DNA of 64,000 nt, from the NCBI RefSeq assembly GCF_005886105.2, contig NZ_PNCO02000001.1, forward strand, positions 3,828,501 through 3,892,500. Reading direction: 5' to 3'. Below the pieces are notes generated by a model. The model was not told where the DNA came from, did not search any database, and worked only from the letters and a program-made list of their open reading frames with translations. The position numbers and the translations under genes were made by a program. This DNA comes from Pseudoalteromonas galatheae (lineage in GTDB: Bacteria > Pseudomonadota > Gammaproteobacteria > Enterobacterales > Alteromonadaceae). Below are positions 34,697-44,273 of this stretch, piece by piece; the stretch's first letter is position 1, and every line of letters begins with the position of its first letter.

Positions 34697-35523
34697 ATTG
34701 CGATTTGCCCATCAAAAACATGCTCCGCCGGCCCGGTCATTTTCACTACTTGACCTTGACCGCCCCAACGTACTTGAAGACTGCCACCTGGTAGGTCGAC
34801 CCTAACGGTTTCTTCTAACTTGCTTTGCATTATGCCTGCAACTACGGCAGCACATGCTCCTGTGCCACAGGCAAGCGTTTCGCCAGCACCGCGCTCCCAA
34901 ACACGTAGCTTAACGTGTTCACGAGAAACGACTTCCATAAAGCCAATATTGGCCTTTTGTGGGAAACGTTCATGGTGTTCAAGGAGCGGCCCAAGTGTCG
35001 CTACCTCAGCGGTTTCTACACTATCGACAATAATCACGCCATGAGGATTGCCCATAGAAACCGCGCTACAAAACACCGTATGTTCGTCGGCTCTTAAAAT
35101 ATAGGTGTTTTCTTGTTTGTTTGCACGAAATGGAATGGCTTGTGGGTTAAAGTTTGGTTTGCCCATATTCACGGTAACTTGGCCGTCTTTTTCGGTATAA
35201 AGGGTGAGATTGCCGCCCTTTGTAGAGACACAAACTTTGTGTTTGTTCGTTAAGCCCTTCATGCGAACAAAACGAGCAAAACAGCGAGCACCGTTACCAC
35301 ACTGCTCAACTTCGTTACCATCGGCGTTGAAAATACGGTAATGAAAATCTAAGTCCGGGGAATAAGGCGCTTCAACCATCAATAGCTGATCAAAGCCAAT
35401 TCCAAAGTGGCGATCTGCTAACTTCTTAATTTGGTCTCGAGACAAAAACACATTTTGGGTGACATTATCTATCACCACAAAGTCGTTGCCTAAACCATGC
35501 ATTTTTGAAAAGTTTATAAACAT
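34693..35523 (-). CDS. dapF: Diaminopimelate epimerase
   Basis: A 276-residue enzyme interconverting LL- and meso-diaminopimelate for lysine and peptidoglycan. The paired active-site cysteines are in [13 protein letters not shown] (residues about 70-82) and [16 protein letters not shown] (about 214-229), and the N-terminus [15 protein letters not shown] is canonical. Length is normal. It follows lysA on the same strand after 127 bases, a gap that contains a CCATGGC/GCCATGG inverted repeat (35549-35580 region), so an internal promoter is possible. Confidence 0.97.
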   Translation of the reverse strand: MFINFSKMHGLGNDFVVIDNVTQNVFLSRDQIKKLADRHFGIGFDQLLMVEAPYSPDLDFHYRIFNADGNEVEQCGNGARCFARFVRMKGLTNKHKVCVSTKGGNLTLYTEKDGQVTVNMGKPNFNPQAIPFRANKQENTYILRADEHTVFCSAVSMGNPHGVIIVDSVETAEVATLGPLLEHHERFPQKANIGFMEVVSREHVKLRVWERGAGETLACGTGACAAVVAGIMQSKLEETVRVDLPGGSLQVRWGGQGQVVKMTGPAEHVFDGQIAI

Positions 35524-35650
35524 AGAGTGGTTATCTTTTGGTATAAAACCATGGCCTCACTTTACTAATACTTTGCCATGGATACTTCGGCTAGGGAAGC
35601 GGGCTTGACATTAAGCCTTGTTTTGCATCCCAAGGATGTATCCAAGTCGA

Positions 35651-36904
35651 TTATTGTGGCAGTAGTTGTTCATATTGCCACAGAGATTCTAACGGCTCTC
35701 TTTGGCGGATTAGATGGTGTTGGTTGTTATCAACCATGACCTCCGCACAGCGGGGGCGAGAGTTGTAATTTGAACTCATGGTAAAGCCATAAGCGCCTGC
35801 GCTGCGCTGTACTAACAAGTCGCCAGCCTTTATTTTAAGTACTCGGTCTTTACCTAGAAAGTCACCCGTTTCACAGACTGGGCCAACCACGTCGTAAGTT
35901 ATCGCGTCAACATCATCTCGCGGTATGACAGGCACGATATTTTGCCAAGCCTGATAAAGTGATGGGCGCAGCATGTCGTTCATGCCAGCATCAACAATGG
36001 CAAAATGCTTATGCTCGGTTGGCTTAATAAATTCGACTTTAGTCACCAACACACCGGCATTGGCAGCAATCGCACGACCTGGCTCAAAAATGAGTTCTAG
36101 ATCATTGAACTGCGCCAATCGTGCTTTAATCTCTGCAGCATAAGCACTCGGATGCGGCGGTTTTTCACCGTCATAAGGCACGCCAAGACCGCCACCGATA
36201 TCGAGGTGATGCAAGTAAATTCCCGCTTTTTCAAGTTGAGAGATTAGAGCCAGCACTTTATCTAACGCCGCTAAAAATGGATTAACCTCAACCAGCTGAG
36301 AGCCGATGTGGAAGTCGATCCCAACCACTTTTAAACCCGGTAGGGCATAAGCGAGTTGGTAAACATCAAATGCGGCTTTGATATCAATACCAAATTTGTT
36401 CTCTTTTAACCCGGTTGAAATATAGGGGTGAGTTTTTGCATCGATATCTGGGTTTACACGCAATGAAATTGGCGCAATTTTATCCAGTCTGGTTGCCACT
36501 TCACTGATGCGGTGAAGCTCCGCAATCGACTCAACATTAAAGCATTTAATCCCAGTCTCAAGTGCAAACGCGATTTCATCTTCCGTTTTCGCAACACCAG
36601 AAAAAACGACTTTTCGAGGATCTCCCCCTGCTTTTAGCACTCGCGCAAGTTCACCCTTCGACACGATATCAAAACCAGAACCAAGCTCAGCCAAGACGTT
36701 CAGCACGGCGATATTTGAATTCGCCTTTACTGCGTAGCACACTAAGTGGGGATGACCAGCTGCGGCGTCCGTAAAAGCGTGATAGTGCCGTGCTAAAGTC
36801 TTCTTCGAGTAGACATAGCAAGGAGTGCCATATTGCTCAGCGATAGTGGTTATGGCGACATCTTCAGCGAATAGTTCGCCATCTTGATAATTGAAATAAT
36901 CCAT
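35651..36904 (-). CDS. lysA: Diaminopimelate decarboxylase
   Basis: A 417-residue fold-type III PLP enzyme catalysing the last step of lysine synthesis. The PLP lysine is in VCYAVKANSN (about residue 60), HHLDIGGGLGVPYDGEKPP is the phosphate-binding glycine loop, and VGPVCETGDFLGKDR carries the catalytic cysteine and glutamate. The ATG lies one base after the lptM stop, with its AGGAG ribosome site inside the last lptM codons. Presence with dapF completes the diaminopimelate-to-lysine end of the pathway. Confidence 0.97.
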   Translation of the reverse strand: MDYFNYQDGELFAEDVAITTIAEQYGTPCYVYSKKTLARHYHAFTDAAAGHPHLVCYAVKANSNIAVLNVLAELGSGFDIVSKGELARVLKAGGDPRKVVFSGVAKTEDEIAFALETGIKCFNVESIAELHRISEVATRLDKIAPISLRVNPDIDAKTHPYISTGLKENKFGIDIKAAFDVYQLAYALPGLKVVGIDFHIGSQLVEVNPFLAALDKVLALISQLEKAGIYLHHLDIGGGLGVPYDGEKPPHPSAYAAEIKARLAQFNDLELIFEPGRAIAANAGVLVTKVEFIKPTEHKHFAIVDAGMNDMLRPSLYQAWQNIVPVIPRDDVDAITYDVVGPVCETGDFLGKDRVLKIKAGDLLVQRSAGAYGFTMSSNYNSRPRCAEVMVDNNQHHLIRQREPLESLWQYEQLLPQ

Positions 36905-36905
36905 T

Positions 36906-37082
36906 TTAACGCTCCTGTTGTTCTGCTTCAGGCTGGTTTGCTTGTGCTGCTTTCGGTTGGTTTGATTTTTTAGCCTGTTGTTCAGGCAAATAAAGCGGAC
37001 CGCTTTGACCGCAACCCGATAATCCGATTAAAGTAGTAAAAACAAGTGCCGTTACGCTAAATTTATAAGGTGTCGCTTTCAT
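36906..37082 (-). CDS. lptM: LPS-assembly accessory lipoprotein LptM (YifL)
   Basis: A 58-residue lipoprotein. The signal peptide (KFSVTALVFTTLIGLSGC) ends in lipobox LSGC with Cys24, directly followed by the family motif CGQSGPLYLPE, as in E. coli YifL/LptM (TGCGLKGPLY). The tail is rich in Gln, Ala, Lys and Glu. E. coli LptM binds the LptD/LptE translocon and helps its oxidative maturation. The gene begins the lptM-lysA-dapF-DUF484-xerC-yigB operon and is divergent from cyaY, matching the conserved gene order. Confidence 0.93.
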   Translation of the reverse strand: MKATPYKFSVTALVFTTLIGLSGCGQSGPLYLPEQQAKKSNQPKAAQANQPEAEQQER

Positions 37083-37237
37083 TAGATAATTCGTGTCAGT
37101 GCCTTTATAATCGCAGAGTAACAGAATTGATAAAAAAAGCAGCTTTTCGCTATTGAAATTTCGTCTTCATCAAATTGCTCAAATAGCGAGTTAAGCTTAG
37201 GCACCATGCCGCAGTGCGTCAGTAAGAGGAAATCACG

Positions 37238-37558
37238 ATGACAGAAAGTGAATATCATGAGTTAGCCGATGCGCTAATGTTGACTATTGAAGAGCAGATC
37301 GATGATTGTGACGCTGATTTAGATTACGAATCAGCATCGGGAATTCTAGAGATTATTTTCCCTGACAAGAGCAAAATTGTTATTAACAAACAAGCACCAT
37401 TGCACCAAGTCTGGGTGGCGACTAAGTTTAATGGTCATCACTTTGAACTGCGTGGCGATCAGTGGATTGATAATCGCTCAGGTGCTGAGTTTTGGCAATT
37501 TATGAGCGACGCGGCGACGAAGCAAGCAAATATCGCAATAGAGTGGCAGCACGATTAA
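37238..37558 (+). CDS. cyaY: Frataxin homologue CyaY
   Basis: A 106-residue protein with the frataxin acidic helix ([20 protein letters not shown], then DCDADLDYE), a beta sheet with [20 protein letters not shown] and the conserved [17 protein letters not shown]. CyaY binds iron and regulates IscS-dependent iron-sulfur cluster assembly. The ATG has a good AAGAGGAAA ribosome site. It is divergent from lptM, as in E. coli, and its TAA overlaps the next gene's ATG (TAATG). Confidence 0.96.
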   Translation: MTESEYHELADALMLTIEEQIDDCDADLDYESASGILEIIFPDKSKIVINKQAPLHQVWVATKFNGHHFELRGDQWIDNRSGAEFWQFMSDAATKQANIAIEWQHD

Positions 37559-38214
37559 TGTTGGAGTTTGTAGATTATCCTGCCAAAGGACAACATAAAG
37601 CGAGTATTATTTGGCTCCATGGATTAGGTGATTCAGGCAACGGCTTTTTACCTATTGCATCTGAGTTAAACCTGCCTGAGGAATTGGGTGCACACTTTAT
37701 TTTTCCACATGCACCACAGCAGCCGGTCACCATAAATGGTGGCATGTTGATGCGTGCATGGTATGACATTAAATCATTTGATCTGGATAAAAGAGCGGAT
37801 GAGCAAGGTGTGCGAGACTCATCAGCTCAGGTTGAAGCGTTAATTCAGGCAGAGCTAGATAAAGGTATCCCAGCTAACCGCATTGTCTTAGCTGGATTTT
37901 CTCAAGGGGGGGTGATTGCGCTCCATCTTGCACCGCGTTTAACTGTTAAATTGGCTGGTGTCATGGCACTATCGACTTATATGTGTGTGCCTGAAAAGCT
38001 CAGCGCAGAAGCACAGCAAAGCGAGCTCACTATTTTTATGGCGCATGGCAGTGCTGATCCTGTCGTACCTATGTTTGCAGGTGAGCATGCACTTTACACG
38101 TTACAACAGCAAGGTTATGAAGTGAGCTGGCAAGACTACCCAATGGAGCATCAGGTATGTCTTGAAGAATTAAAAGCTATTCGCGCTTGGTTAATTACGA
38201 GACTGAGTGATTAA
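37558..38214 (+). CDS. Alpha/beta-hydrolase carboxylesterase/phospholipase family
   Basis: A 218-residue cytoplasmic esterase of the phospholipase/carboxylesterase (acyl-protein-thioesterase-like) family. The start is the ATG in TAATG at 37558; a longer upstream frame would run inside cyaY. Motifs: IIWLHGLGDSGNGFLPIA (oxyanion region), GFSQGGVIALHLA (nucleophile elbow GFSQG), MAHGSADPVVPM (acid) and a histidine in YPMEHQVCLEE. The one-base overlap with cyaY suggests translational coupling. The substrate is likely short acyl esters; precise specificity is unknown. Confidence 0.92.
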   Translation: MLEFVDYPAKGQHKASIIWLHGLGDSGNGFLPIASELNLPEELGAHFIFPHAPQQPVTINGGMLMRAWYDIKSFDLDKRADEQGVRDSSAQVEALIQAELDKGIPANRIVLAGFSQGGVIALHLAPRLTVKLAGVMALSTYMCVPEKLSAEAQQSELTIFMAHGSADPVVPMFAGEHALYTLQQQGYEVSWQDYPMEHQVCLEELKAIRAWLITRLSD

Positions 38215-38259
38215 TATTAAGTGGTATAAGGTACTGGTGACAGATACAGGAGCAAAGCA

Positions 38260-39165
38260 ATGTCACAAAAGATTGTCATAAAAACGTCGGTGAGTAAGCA
38301 ACCCTCAAAGCCCTCAGCGGTGACCTATCAATGGCACTGGAAACGCATTTTTATGGCAACGGCAGCGTTTGCTGGCATTGCAACCGCGGGGATTTATGGT
38401 GTCGTGGATAACGTTAACGCAGATGAAGACGATGTCCAAGTGGCAGTACCTATGCATGCCACCAATACGAAAACCGATACTTCGCTGAATGACTCTCCTG
38501 CATCAGTAGACTCTAATGAAGAGCGTGAGGGCGAGCAGCTAAGTGCGGATACCTCACCTGATACCGTTTTAACGACGCCCGAGCTCACCCCTACTGGTGC
38601 CGCGACGACCTCAATAGAGGTCGCTCAAGTCATTGCACTAGACCAAGAACAGCAACAAGCTTCTGAAGAAACAGAAACAGAAACAGAAACAGAAACAGAA
38701 ACAGAAACAGAAACAGAAACAGAAACAGAAACAGAAACAGAAACAGAAACAAGGGCTGAAGCTAAAAATCAATTTGATGCTGAAGCGCGCATAGCCAGTG
38801 TCGCGCTAGGGGCAAAAATCGACACGCAATTTATCAGCCGCGCTGTACTCACTACTATGATTGATGACCGCGAACCAACGAACGTGTTGAAAGATGTGAT
38901 CGCGACCACTCAGTTTAGTGACAAGCTTTACTTTTTCACCGAAGTACACGCGCTTAAAGATCAAGTAGTGTCGCACCTGTGGTTTCATCAAGACGAGTTG
39001 ATGGCAGAAGTGGAGCTGCCGATCCAAGCCGCGCGCTATCGTACTTATTCAAGTAAGAACGTCATGCCGAGTCAGACCGGGGATTGGCGTGTTGAGGTGG
39101 TGACGCAGTCAGGACAACTGCTTGCCCAAAAGACGTTCCGCATTGTGGATAATAGTCAGCAATAA
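38260..39165 (+). CDS. DUF2914 membrane-anchored protein with a Glu-Thr repeat tract
   Basis: A 301-residue protein: cytoplasmic N-terminus, one membrane helix (RIFMATAAFAGIATAGIYGV, residues about 30-49), a long low-complexity acidic linker (about 55-165) that includes fourteen Glu-Thr dipeptides, and a C-terminal DUF2914 domain (about 205-298; NVLKDVIATTQFSDKLYFFT, HLWFHQDELMAEVEL, GDWRVEVVTQSGQLLAQKTF). DUF2914 is of unknown function and is usually placed outside the inner membrane. The linker length is set by a tandem hexanucleotide and so may vary between strains. Confidence 0.87.
   Translation: MSQKIVIKTSVSKQPSKPSAVTYQWHWKRIFMATAAFAGIATAGIYGVVDNVNADEDDVQVAVPMHATNTKTDTSLNDSPASVDSNEEREGEQLSADTSPDTVLTTPELTPTGAATTSIEVAQVIALDQEQQQASEETETETETETETETETETETETETETETRAEAKNQFDAEARIASVALGAKIDTQFISRAVLTTMIDDREPTNVLKDVIATTQFSDKLYFFTEVHALKDQVVSHLWFHQDELMAEVELPIQAARYRTYSSKNVMPSQTGDWRVEVVTQSGQLLAQKTFRIVDNSQQ
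38668..38751 (+). repeat. Hexanucleotide microsatellite (GAAACA)x14
   Basis: Fourteen uninterrupted perfect copies of GAAACA, in frame, encoding fourteen Glu-Thr pairs in the DUF2914 protein. Because the unit is six bases, slippage would change linker length without shifting the frame. Confidence 0.97.
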
Positions 39166-39268
39166 TCTTACTCGCAGTATCGTGTATGGCAGCACGCGAC
39201 TGACTGCCATCACCACATAGTTAACTCTTTGCAGCGGCAATAACGCTGCAATAAATGAAAGGCAAATC

Positions 39269-40207
39269 ATGACAGAACAAGTTTCCATATTACGTATTGC
39301 AACGCGCAAAAGTGCTTTGGCGCTATGGCAAGCCGAATTTGTGAAGGCAGAGCTTGAAAAACACCATACGAATCTAAAAGTAGAGCTCGTGCCGATGTCG
39401 ACGAAAGGCGACAAAATCTTAGATACGCCATTGGCAAAAATTGGTGGTAAAGGGTTGTTCGTCAAAGAGCTTGAGCAGGCCATGTTAGAAGGGCGCGCAG
39501 ATATTGCGGTGCATTCAATGAAAGATGTACCGGTTGATTTCCCTGAGGGACTCGAGCTGCATACTATTTGTGAACGTGAAGACCCAAGAGACGCGTTTGT
39601 GTCTAATACTTATACCTCACTTGTAGAGTTGCCAGAGGGCGCTGTAGTTGGCACCTCAAGCCTACGTCGCCAATGTCAAATTCGAGCAGCTCGTCCGGAC
39701 TTAGTTATTAAGGATTTACGTGGTAACGTGAATACTCGCCTAGCTAAGCTCGATGCGGGTGAATTTGATGCTATTATTTTGGCCGCGGCGGGACTTATCC
39801 GTCTAGAAATGGCTGATAGAATCGCAAGTTATATTGAGCCTGAAGAATCATTACCGGCCAATGGCCAAGGCGCTGTCGGCATTGAATGTCGTAGCGATGA
39901 TGCTCAAACTAAAGCATTCCTCGCACCACTGGAGCACACTGATACACGCATTCGTGTACTTGCCGAGCGAGCAATGAACCGCCGTTTGGAAGGAGGATGT
40001 CAGGTTCCAATCGGTGCTTACGCAGAAGTCTCGGGCGATCAGGTGCACTTGCGCGGCTTAGTGGGGGCTGTCGATGGCAGTGAAATCTTGCGCGGCGAAT
40101 GCTCAGGTACGGTTGCAGAGGCTGAGCAACTTGGAATTCAATTGGCAGAATCTTTACTTGCGCAAGGTGCAGATAAAATTCTTGCTGAGGTTTATAGGGA
40201 CGCTTAA
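39269..40207 (+). CDS. hemC: Porphobilinogen deaminase
   Basis: A 312-residue enzyme polymerising four porphobilinogens to hydroxymethylbilane. The N-terminus [38 protein letters not shown] with the substrate-binding arginines, and the dipyrromethane-cofactor cysteine in [15 protein letters not shown] are canonical. AAAGG precedes the ATG. It opens the hemC-hemDX-hemY operon: hemD starts with no gap right after its stop codon. Confidence 0.97.
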   Translation: MTEQVSILRIATRKSALALWQAEFVKAELEKHHTNLKVELVPMSTKGDKILDTPLAKIGGKGLFVKELEQAMLEGRADIAVHSMKDVPVDFPEGLELHTICEREDPRDAFVSNTYTSLVELPEGAVVGTSSLRRQCQIRAARPDLVIKDLRGNVNTRLAKLDAGEFDAIILAAAGLIRLEMADRIASYIEPEESLPANGQGAVGIECRSDDAQTKAFLAPLEHTDTRIRVLAERAMNRRLEGGCQVPIGAYAEVSGDQVHLRGLVGAVDGSEILRGECSGTVAEAEQLGIQLAESLLAQGADKILAEVYRDA

Positions 40208-42025
40208 ATGAAAGTTGTGCTAACTCGACCCGTTGGCAAATCAGAACCTTTATCTGAGTTACTGACACAGCAGCAAATTAGTTCAGTAATTTGCCCAGTA
40301 TTGCAGCTTAACGAAGTGGCGGTGAGTGACACTGCCAAAGCAATGATAAACGAAGCCGAGTTAGCTATTTTTGTCTCGCCGGATGCGGTGCGATACTTTC
40401 ACCAATTAGAAGTACCATTAGCCGGGCATTGTGCAGCTTTTGCTGTTGGCGAAGGCACGGCCGATGCTATCCAGCAGACCCTAAATATCAAGGCTAAATA
40501 CCCTAAACAACCTGATTCCGAAGGCTTGCTTGCACTCCCGCAGCTGTCCTCTGTTGAGGGCAAGCGTGTATTGTTGGTCAAAGGGAAAGGCGGGCGTCCC
40601 GTTATTGCGCAAACTTTAAAAGCGCGGGGGGCCATCCTTGACAGTTTGGTGGTTTATGAACGTGTTGCCGTAAAAGACAATGCAGATGGCTGGTTAGACC
40701 ACTGGCGAAGCCAGCAGATTGAAGGTATAGTCATTACCAGTAATAGTGCAGCGGATGCGATTTTTAATACGCAGTCGTCAGCAAGTAAAGATTGGTTGGC
40801 TCAGCGCACTTTCTTTGTTGTGAGTCAACGTATTGCTGAGCATGTACAGCAATCCTATAACATCGAACAGTCTCAAATTGTGGTATGTCATGGCCCTGAT
40901 AATCGTGCCATCGCAGGGAGTATCATCGACTATACCAAGCAGCAAGGGCGCAAAATGACTCAGTCTGAATCGCAAACAAAGAATACAAATACTCAGCAAG
41001 CTGTAAAAGCAGCAGAGCAAACAGTAACGCCACATCACGCTAAGGCTGGTGTGAGTAAGGTTGCGCTCCTTGCATTATTAGTGGCGCTTGGCAGTGGTGC
41101 TGGTGCTGGCTATGTCTATTTGCAACAGCAACAACAGTTGCAACAAGCGTTGCTAGCTAACCAAGCGATTAACGCTGAAAATCAGCTATTAAACACCCAG
41201 CTGAGTGGCGCTAAATCGCAACTTCAGCGAGTAGAAAATGTGCTGGATTCGCTACAAGACAATGTCGCAAAGCGATTGGCTGAGCAGCAACAGCATGTGG
41301 AAACTCAGCTAACGCAGACGCTTGCCAAGGCGCAACAGCAAGTAAGCGGTGCCGTGGCCTCTGAGGCCTTGTATTTACAGCGCCTTGCTGCATTTAAGGT
41401 TGCGGCAGAGCAAGATTATCTCGGCGCAATCGCTATTCTGCAGCGCTTGCAAGAGAGCCTAGAGTCTGAGTCAAACACGGCTACTGTTAAGCAGGCGATT
41501 GCTAAAGATATTGCGGCTTTGAAGGCCTTGCCTAAGCCACAAACTGAGTCACTTTATTTTGAACTTCATGGTTTATTGTCTCAAGTTGATACGCTAACGA
41601 TAAAAACCAAACAAATTCCGCAAAAGACTGCGAGTGAAGATGCTGCGCTATCGCAACAGGTTGATGATTGGCAAGCGAACTTAAAGCGCTCTTGGCAGGG
41701 GTTGGTTGATGACTTTATTACCATACGTCACCATGATGAAGTGGTGATAGATCCACTGCTAGATAAAAACGAGCAGCTGCTTATACGCACGCAACTGCGT
41801 GCTTATTTAACCCAAGCACAAACCGCATTAGTAGATCAGCAAGCAAGCATTTACTTCAGTGCGCTTGATAGTGCAGCCGACACGTTGGCACGTTACTTTG
41901 ATACGCAACAAGCGCCTGTGAGCGCGATGCTGCAGGCTTTAAACAAGCTGAGCCGCAGTGAAGTTCAGCGCCAAGAGTCGATTGAACTTGCCACCCCAGC
42001 AGCAGTAAAAGGGTGGCTAAAATGA
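40208..42025 (+). CDS. hemDX: Uroporphyrinogen-III synthase fused to HemX
   Basis: One uninterrupted 605-codon frame. Residues 1-240 are the HemD uroporphyrinogen-III synthase (KVVLTRPVGKSEPLSELL, IFVSPDAVRYFHQLEV, VVYERVAVKD, GIVITSNSAADAIF). After a linker, residues about 250-605 are HemX: a membrane helix (VALLALLVALGSGAGAGYVY, about 278-297), a coiled coil of Gln-rich heptads (QQQQLQQALLANQAINAENQ) and the HemX C-terminal domain. Fused HemD/HemX proteins are annotated in related bacteria, while E. coli has two genes. An internal ATG at 40955 with AAGGG upstream could also make free HemX. The end overlaps hemY by 4 bases. Confidence 0.92.
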   Translation: MKVVLTRPVGKSEPLSELLTQQQISSVICPVLQLNEVAVSDTAKAMINEAELAIFVSPDAVRYFHQLEVPLAGHCAAFAVGEGTADAIQQTLNIKAKYPKQPDSEGLLALPQLSSVEGKRVLLVKGKGGRPVIAQTLKARGAILDSLVVYERVAVKDNADGWLDHWRSQQIEGIVITSNSAADAIFNTQSSASKDWLAQRTFFVVSQRIAEHVQQSYNIEQSQIVVCHGPDNRAIAGSIIDYTKQQGRKMTQSESQTKNTNTQQAVKAAEQTVTPHHAKAGVSKVALLALLVALGSGAGAGYVYLQQQQQLQQALLANQAINAENQLLNTQLSGAKSQLQRVENVLDSLQDNVAKRLAEQQQHVETQLTQTLAKAQQQVSGAVASEALYLQRLAAFKVAAEQDYLGAIAILQRLQESLESESNTATVKQAIAKDIAALKALPKPQTESLYFELHGLLSQVDTLTIKTKQIPQKTASEDAALSQQVDDWQANLKRSWQGLVDDFITIRHHDEVVIDPLLDKNEQLLIRTQLRAYLTQAQTALVDQQASIYFSALDSAADTLARYFDTQQAPVSAMLQALNKLSRSEVQRQESIELATPAAVKGWLK

Positions 42026-43125
42026 TGGCAAAAATCATCACCTTCGCGCTTATTTTTATCGCGCTAGCCGCCAGTCATTTACTCATAGATGAGAAAGGCT
42101 ATGTGTTGATCTCTTTCAATCAAACCACGATTGAAGGCAGCATAGTGTCTTTCACTATCTTGTTATTACTCGCCATCACCGCTTTGGTGTTGTTGGCTAA
42201 GATAGTGCGTTGGTCGTGGCATCGTCTAGTCAATACGAAAGGCCACTTTTCCAGAAAGCGTAAGCTAAAAGCGCAACAAGCATGGAACGAAAGTTTGTGG
42301 CTATTTATTAACGGCGAAGTGGAGCAGGCTGCAACCTTGTTGACGAAAACTCCGCAGCCGGATGAACGCCAAGACTATGTGCGTGCCATCGCAGCCAAAG
42401 CGGCGTTAAAGCAAGGAGATGTTGTCAAAGCGAATACGGAGCTAGAAGCAATATCGGATGACAACCAAGGGCAACTCGCGGCGTTGTGGTTGGAAGCAAA
42501 TAATAGTGAACAGGCATTGGCTTTACTTGATGACAAAATGTCTGCAGCTAAACCAACTTCAGCGGTGCTTAGCGGTTACATTTTAGCTTGCCTACAGGCT
42601 AAACAACCCGAGCAGGCTACAGCACAAATCGCGAAGTGGCACAAAAAGCTTAACTGGAGTGATACGCAGTGGCAGAGTGTGTTCGAGCGCATGTTTGTGA
42701 TAGCCCCAGAGCAAGCAGATACTTTGTTTAATACGCTACCTAAGGCAGTAAAAGCGCATGCAATACCAGCTCTTAATAAGGTGAAGCTGCAACAGGGGCG
42801 CATAACTGAAGTGTTAGGTGAGCTCAAGAAGCTGCTCAAACAAGGTCAATATCATCAGTTATCGGATTACTTGCAACACAGTACGCAAAGTAGTAATGAG
42901 CTTAAGTTAGCACTGCAGCAGCAATTGAAAAAACATCCAGAGGACAAGGAGCTGCTGTTTGCATTGGCTTGCCTTTGCAATGCTGAGGGGGATTATGAGC
43001 TTGCTGCGAAGATCTTTGACTCCTTAAGCGCAAACCCTTGGGAAGCGCGCTGGAGTAAGCAAGCTCAGCTCGCCTACGAAAAAATACATACCTACGAGAA
43101 AGCGTATTTAATCGCAAAGTCGTAA
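42022..43125 (+). CDS. hemY: HemY family membrane protein
   Basis: A 367-residue protein (E. coli-type HemY, not protoporphyrinogen oxidase). Two N-terminal helices (IITFALIFIALAASHLLI and IVSFTILLLLAITALVLLA) are followed by a cytoplasmic TPR-like alpha-helical domain. The start is ATG 42022, which overlaps the hemDX stop as ATGA; a GTG at 42013 or ATG at 42025 are alternatives. HemX and HemY are encoded with hemCD in many gammaproteobacteria, with a poorly defined role in late tetrapyrrole handling. A terminator follows 5 bases later, ending the operon. Confidence 0.92.
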   Translation: MMAKIITFALIFIALAASHLLIDEKGYVLISFNQTTIEGSIVSFTILLLLAITALVLLAKIVRWSWHRLVNTKGHFSRKRKLKAQQAWNESLWLFINGEVEQAATLLTKTPQPDERQDYVRAIAAKAALKQGDVVKANTELEAISDDNQGQLAALWLEANNSEQALALLDDKMSAAKPTSAVLSGYILACLQAKQPEQATAQIAKWHKKLNWSDTQWQSVFERMFVIAPEQADTLFNTLPKAVKAHAIPALNKVKLQQGRITEVLGELKKLLKQGQYHQLSDYLQHSTQSSNELKLALQQQLKKHPEDKELLFALACLCNAEGDYELAAKIFDSLSANPWEARWSKQAQLAYEKIHTYEKAYLIAKS

Positions 43126-43130
43126 AGAAA

Positions 43131-43159
43131 AGCCTGTGCAGCAATGTGCAGGCTTTTTT
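43131..43159 (+). terminator. Intrinsic terminator of the hem operon
   Basis: AGCCTGTGCA-GCAA-TGTGCAGGCT forms a 10-bp stem with two G-U pairs and a GNRA loop, followed by a run of T. It lies 5 bases after the hemY stop. Confidence 0.9.
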
Positions 43160-43257
43160 GCATTAAAGTTAGCTATACTCAATTCTGACATATGTCCTTG
43201 CTATCTCAGTTTAGGTGCGTATGATCCCAAAAATTTTAACTGCAAATCGAGTCTCTT

Positions 43258-44253
43258 ATGATCAATAACACACTTCCACTATTAGATTTACATCGCCACT
43301 TAGATGGTAACGTTCGTGCTACAACGATTTTAGAACTTGGCCAGCAGTTTAATATGGATTTACCTGCAACGGATCTTGAAGGTCTACGCCCGCATGTTCA
43401 AGTGTTGGACAATGCACCCAACCTAATGGCGTTTCTTGAAAAGCTAGATTGGGGCGTAAAGGTACTGGGTGACTACGATGCTTGTCGTCGTATTGCGATT
43501 GAAAATGTTGCTGACGCAGTTGCGCAGGGTATTGATTACACTGAGCTAAGGTTTAGCCCTTACTACATGGCAAAAACCCATAATCTACACCCGCAGGGCG
43601 TTGTTGAAGCCGTAGTCGACGGTGTACAAAGTGCAGTCAAGGGTCAAGACATTCAGGTTAACCTGATCGGGATTATGTCACGCACATTTGGTGTTGAGAA
43701 ATGCCAATATGAGCTAGATGCGCTACTTGCCTTTAAGGAGCAGTTAGTTGCGATTGACCTCGCGGGTGACGAGCTGGGCTTCCCGGGCGAGCTGTTTATT
43801 GAACATTATAAGCAGGTTCGCGATGCTTACCTTGGTGTGACGGTACATGCTGGCGAAGCTGAGGGCGCGGTAAGCATCTGGCAAGCCATTAAAGAGCTTG
43901 GTGCAACACGTATTGGTCACGGAGTTAAAGCAATCCATGACCCGGCTTTAATGGACTATTTACGTGATAATCGTATCGGGATCGAGTCTTGTTTAACCAG
44001 TAACATCCAAACAAGCACCGTCGAAAGTTTAACTACGCATCCATTGAAAGCATTTTTAGATCATGGCGTATTGGCAACCATCAATACCGATGATCCTGCG
44101 GTTCAAGGTATTGAGCTAGATAACGAGTATAGCCATGCAGCTGCGGCGGCAGGTCTAGACTTGAGTGATATCCATAAAGCGCAGCGCAATGCAGTTGAGA
44201 TTGCTTTTTTAAGTGAGGCCGATAAAAAAGCCTTACTTGCAAAGAAAGCCTAA
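43258..44253 (+). CDS. add: Adenosine deaminase
   Basis: A 331-residue zinc enzyme deaminating adenosine and deoxyadenosine to inosine forms. The zinc ligands His-x-His are in [11 protein letters not shown] (residues about 9-19), [11 protein letters not shown] and [10 protein letters not shown] supply the next ligand and catalytic residues, and [12 protein letters not shown] the final aspartates. Length and order match E. coli Add. It has its own short upstream region after the hem terminator and converges with the CBS protein gene. Confidence 0.96.
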   Translation: MINNTLPLLDLHRHLDGNVRATTILELGQQFNMDLPATDLEGLRPHVQVLDNAPNLMAFLEKLDWGVKVLGDYDACRRIAIENVADAVAQGIDYTELRFSPYYMAKTHNLHPQGVVEAVVDGVQSAVKGQDIQVNLIGIMSRTFGVEKCQYELDALLAFKEQLVAIDLAGDELGFPGELFIEHYKQVRDAYLGVTVHAGEAEGAVSIWQAIKELGATRIGHGVKAIHDPALMDYLRDNRIGIESCLTSNIQTSTVESLTTHPLKAFLDHGVLATINTDDPAVQGIELDNEYSHAAAAAGLDLSDIHKAQRNAVEIAFLSEADKKALLAKKA

Positions 44254-44273
44254 ATTGAACTAGCTGTGTGGGA

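Noticed and set aside
38650..38760. CRISPR array or tandem non-coding repeat at the GAAACA tract
   Set aside because: The unit is only 6 bases, has no spacers and lies in frame inside a protein gene.
40778..41038. Minus-strand frame opposite the HemD/HemX junction
   Set aside because: It is an antisense shadow of hemDX without a ribosome site or recognisable protein features.
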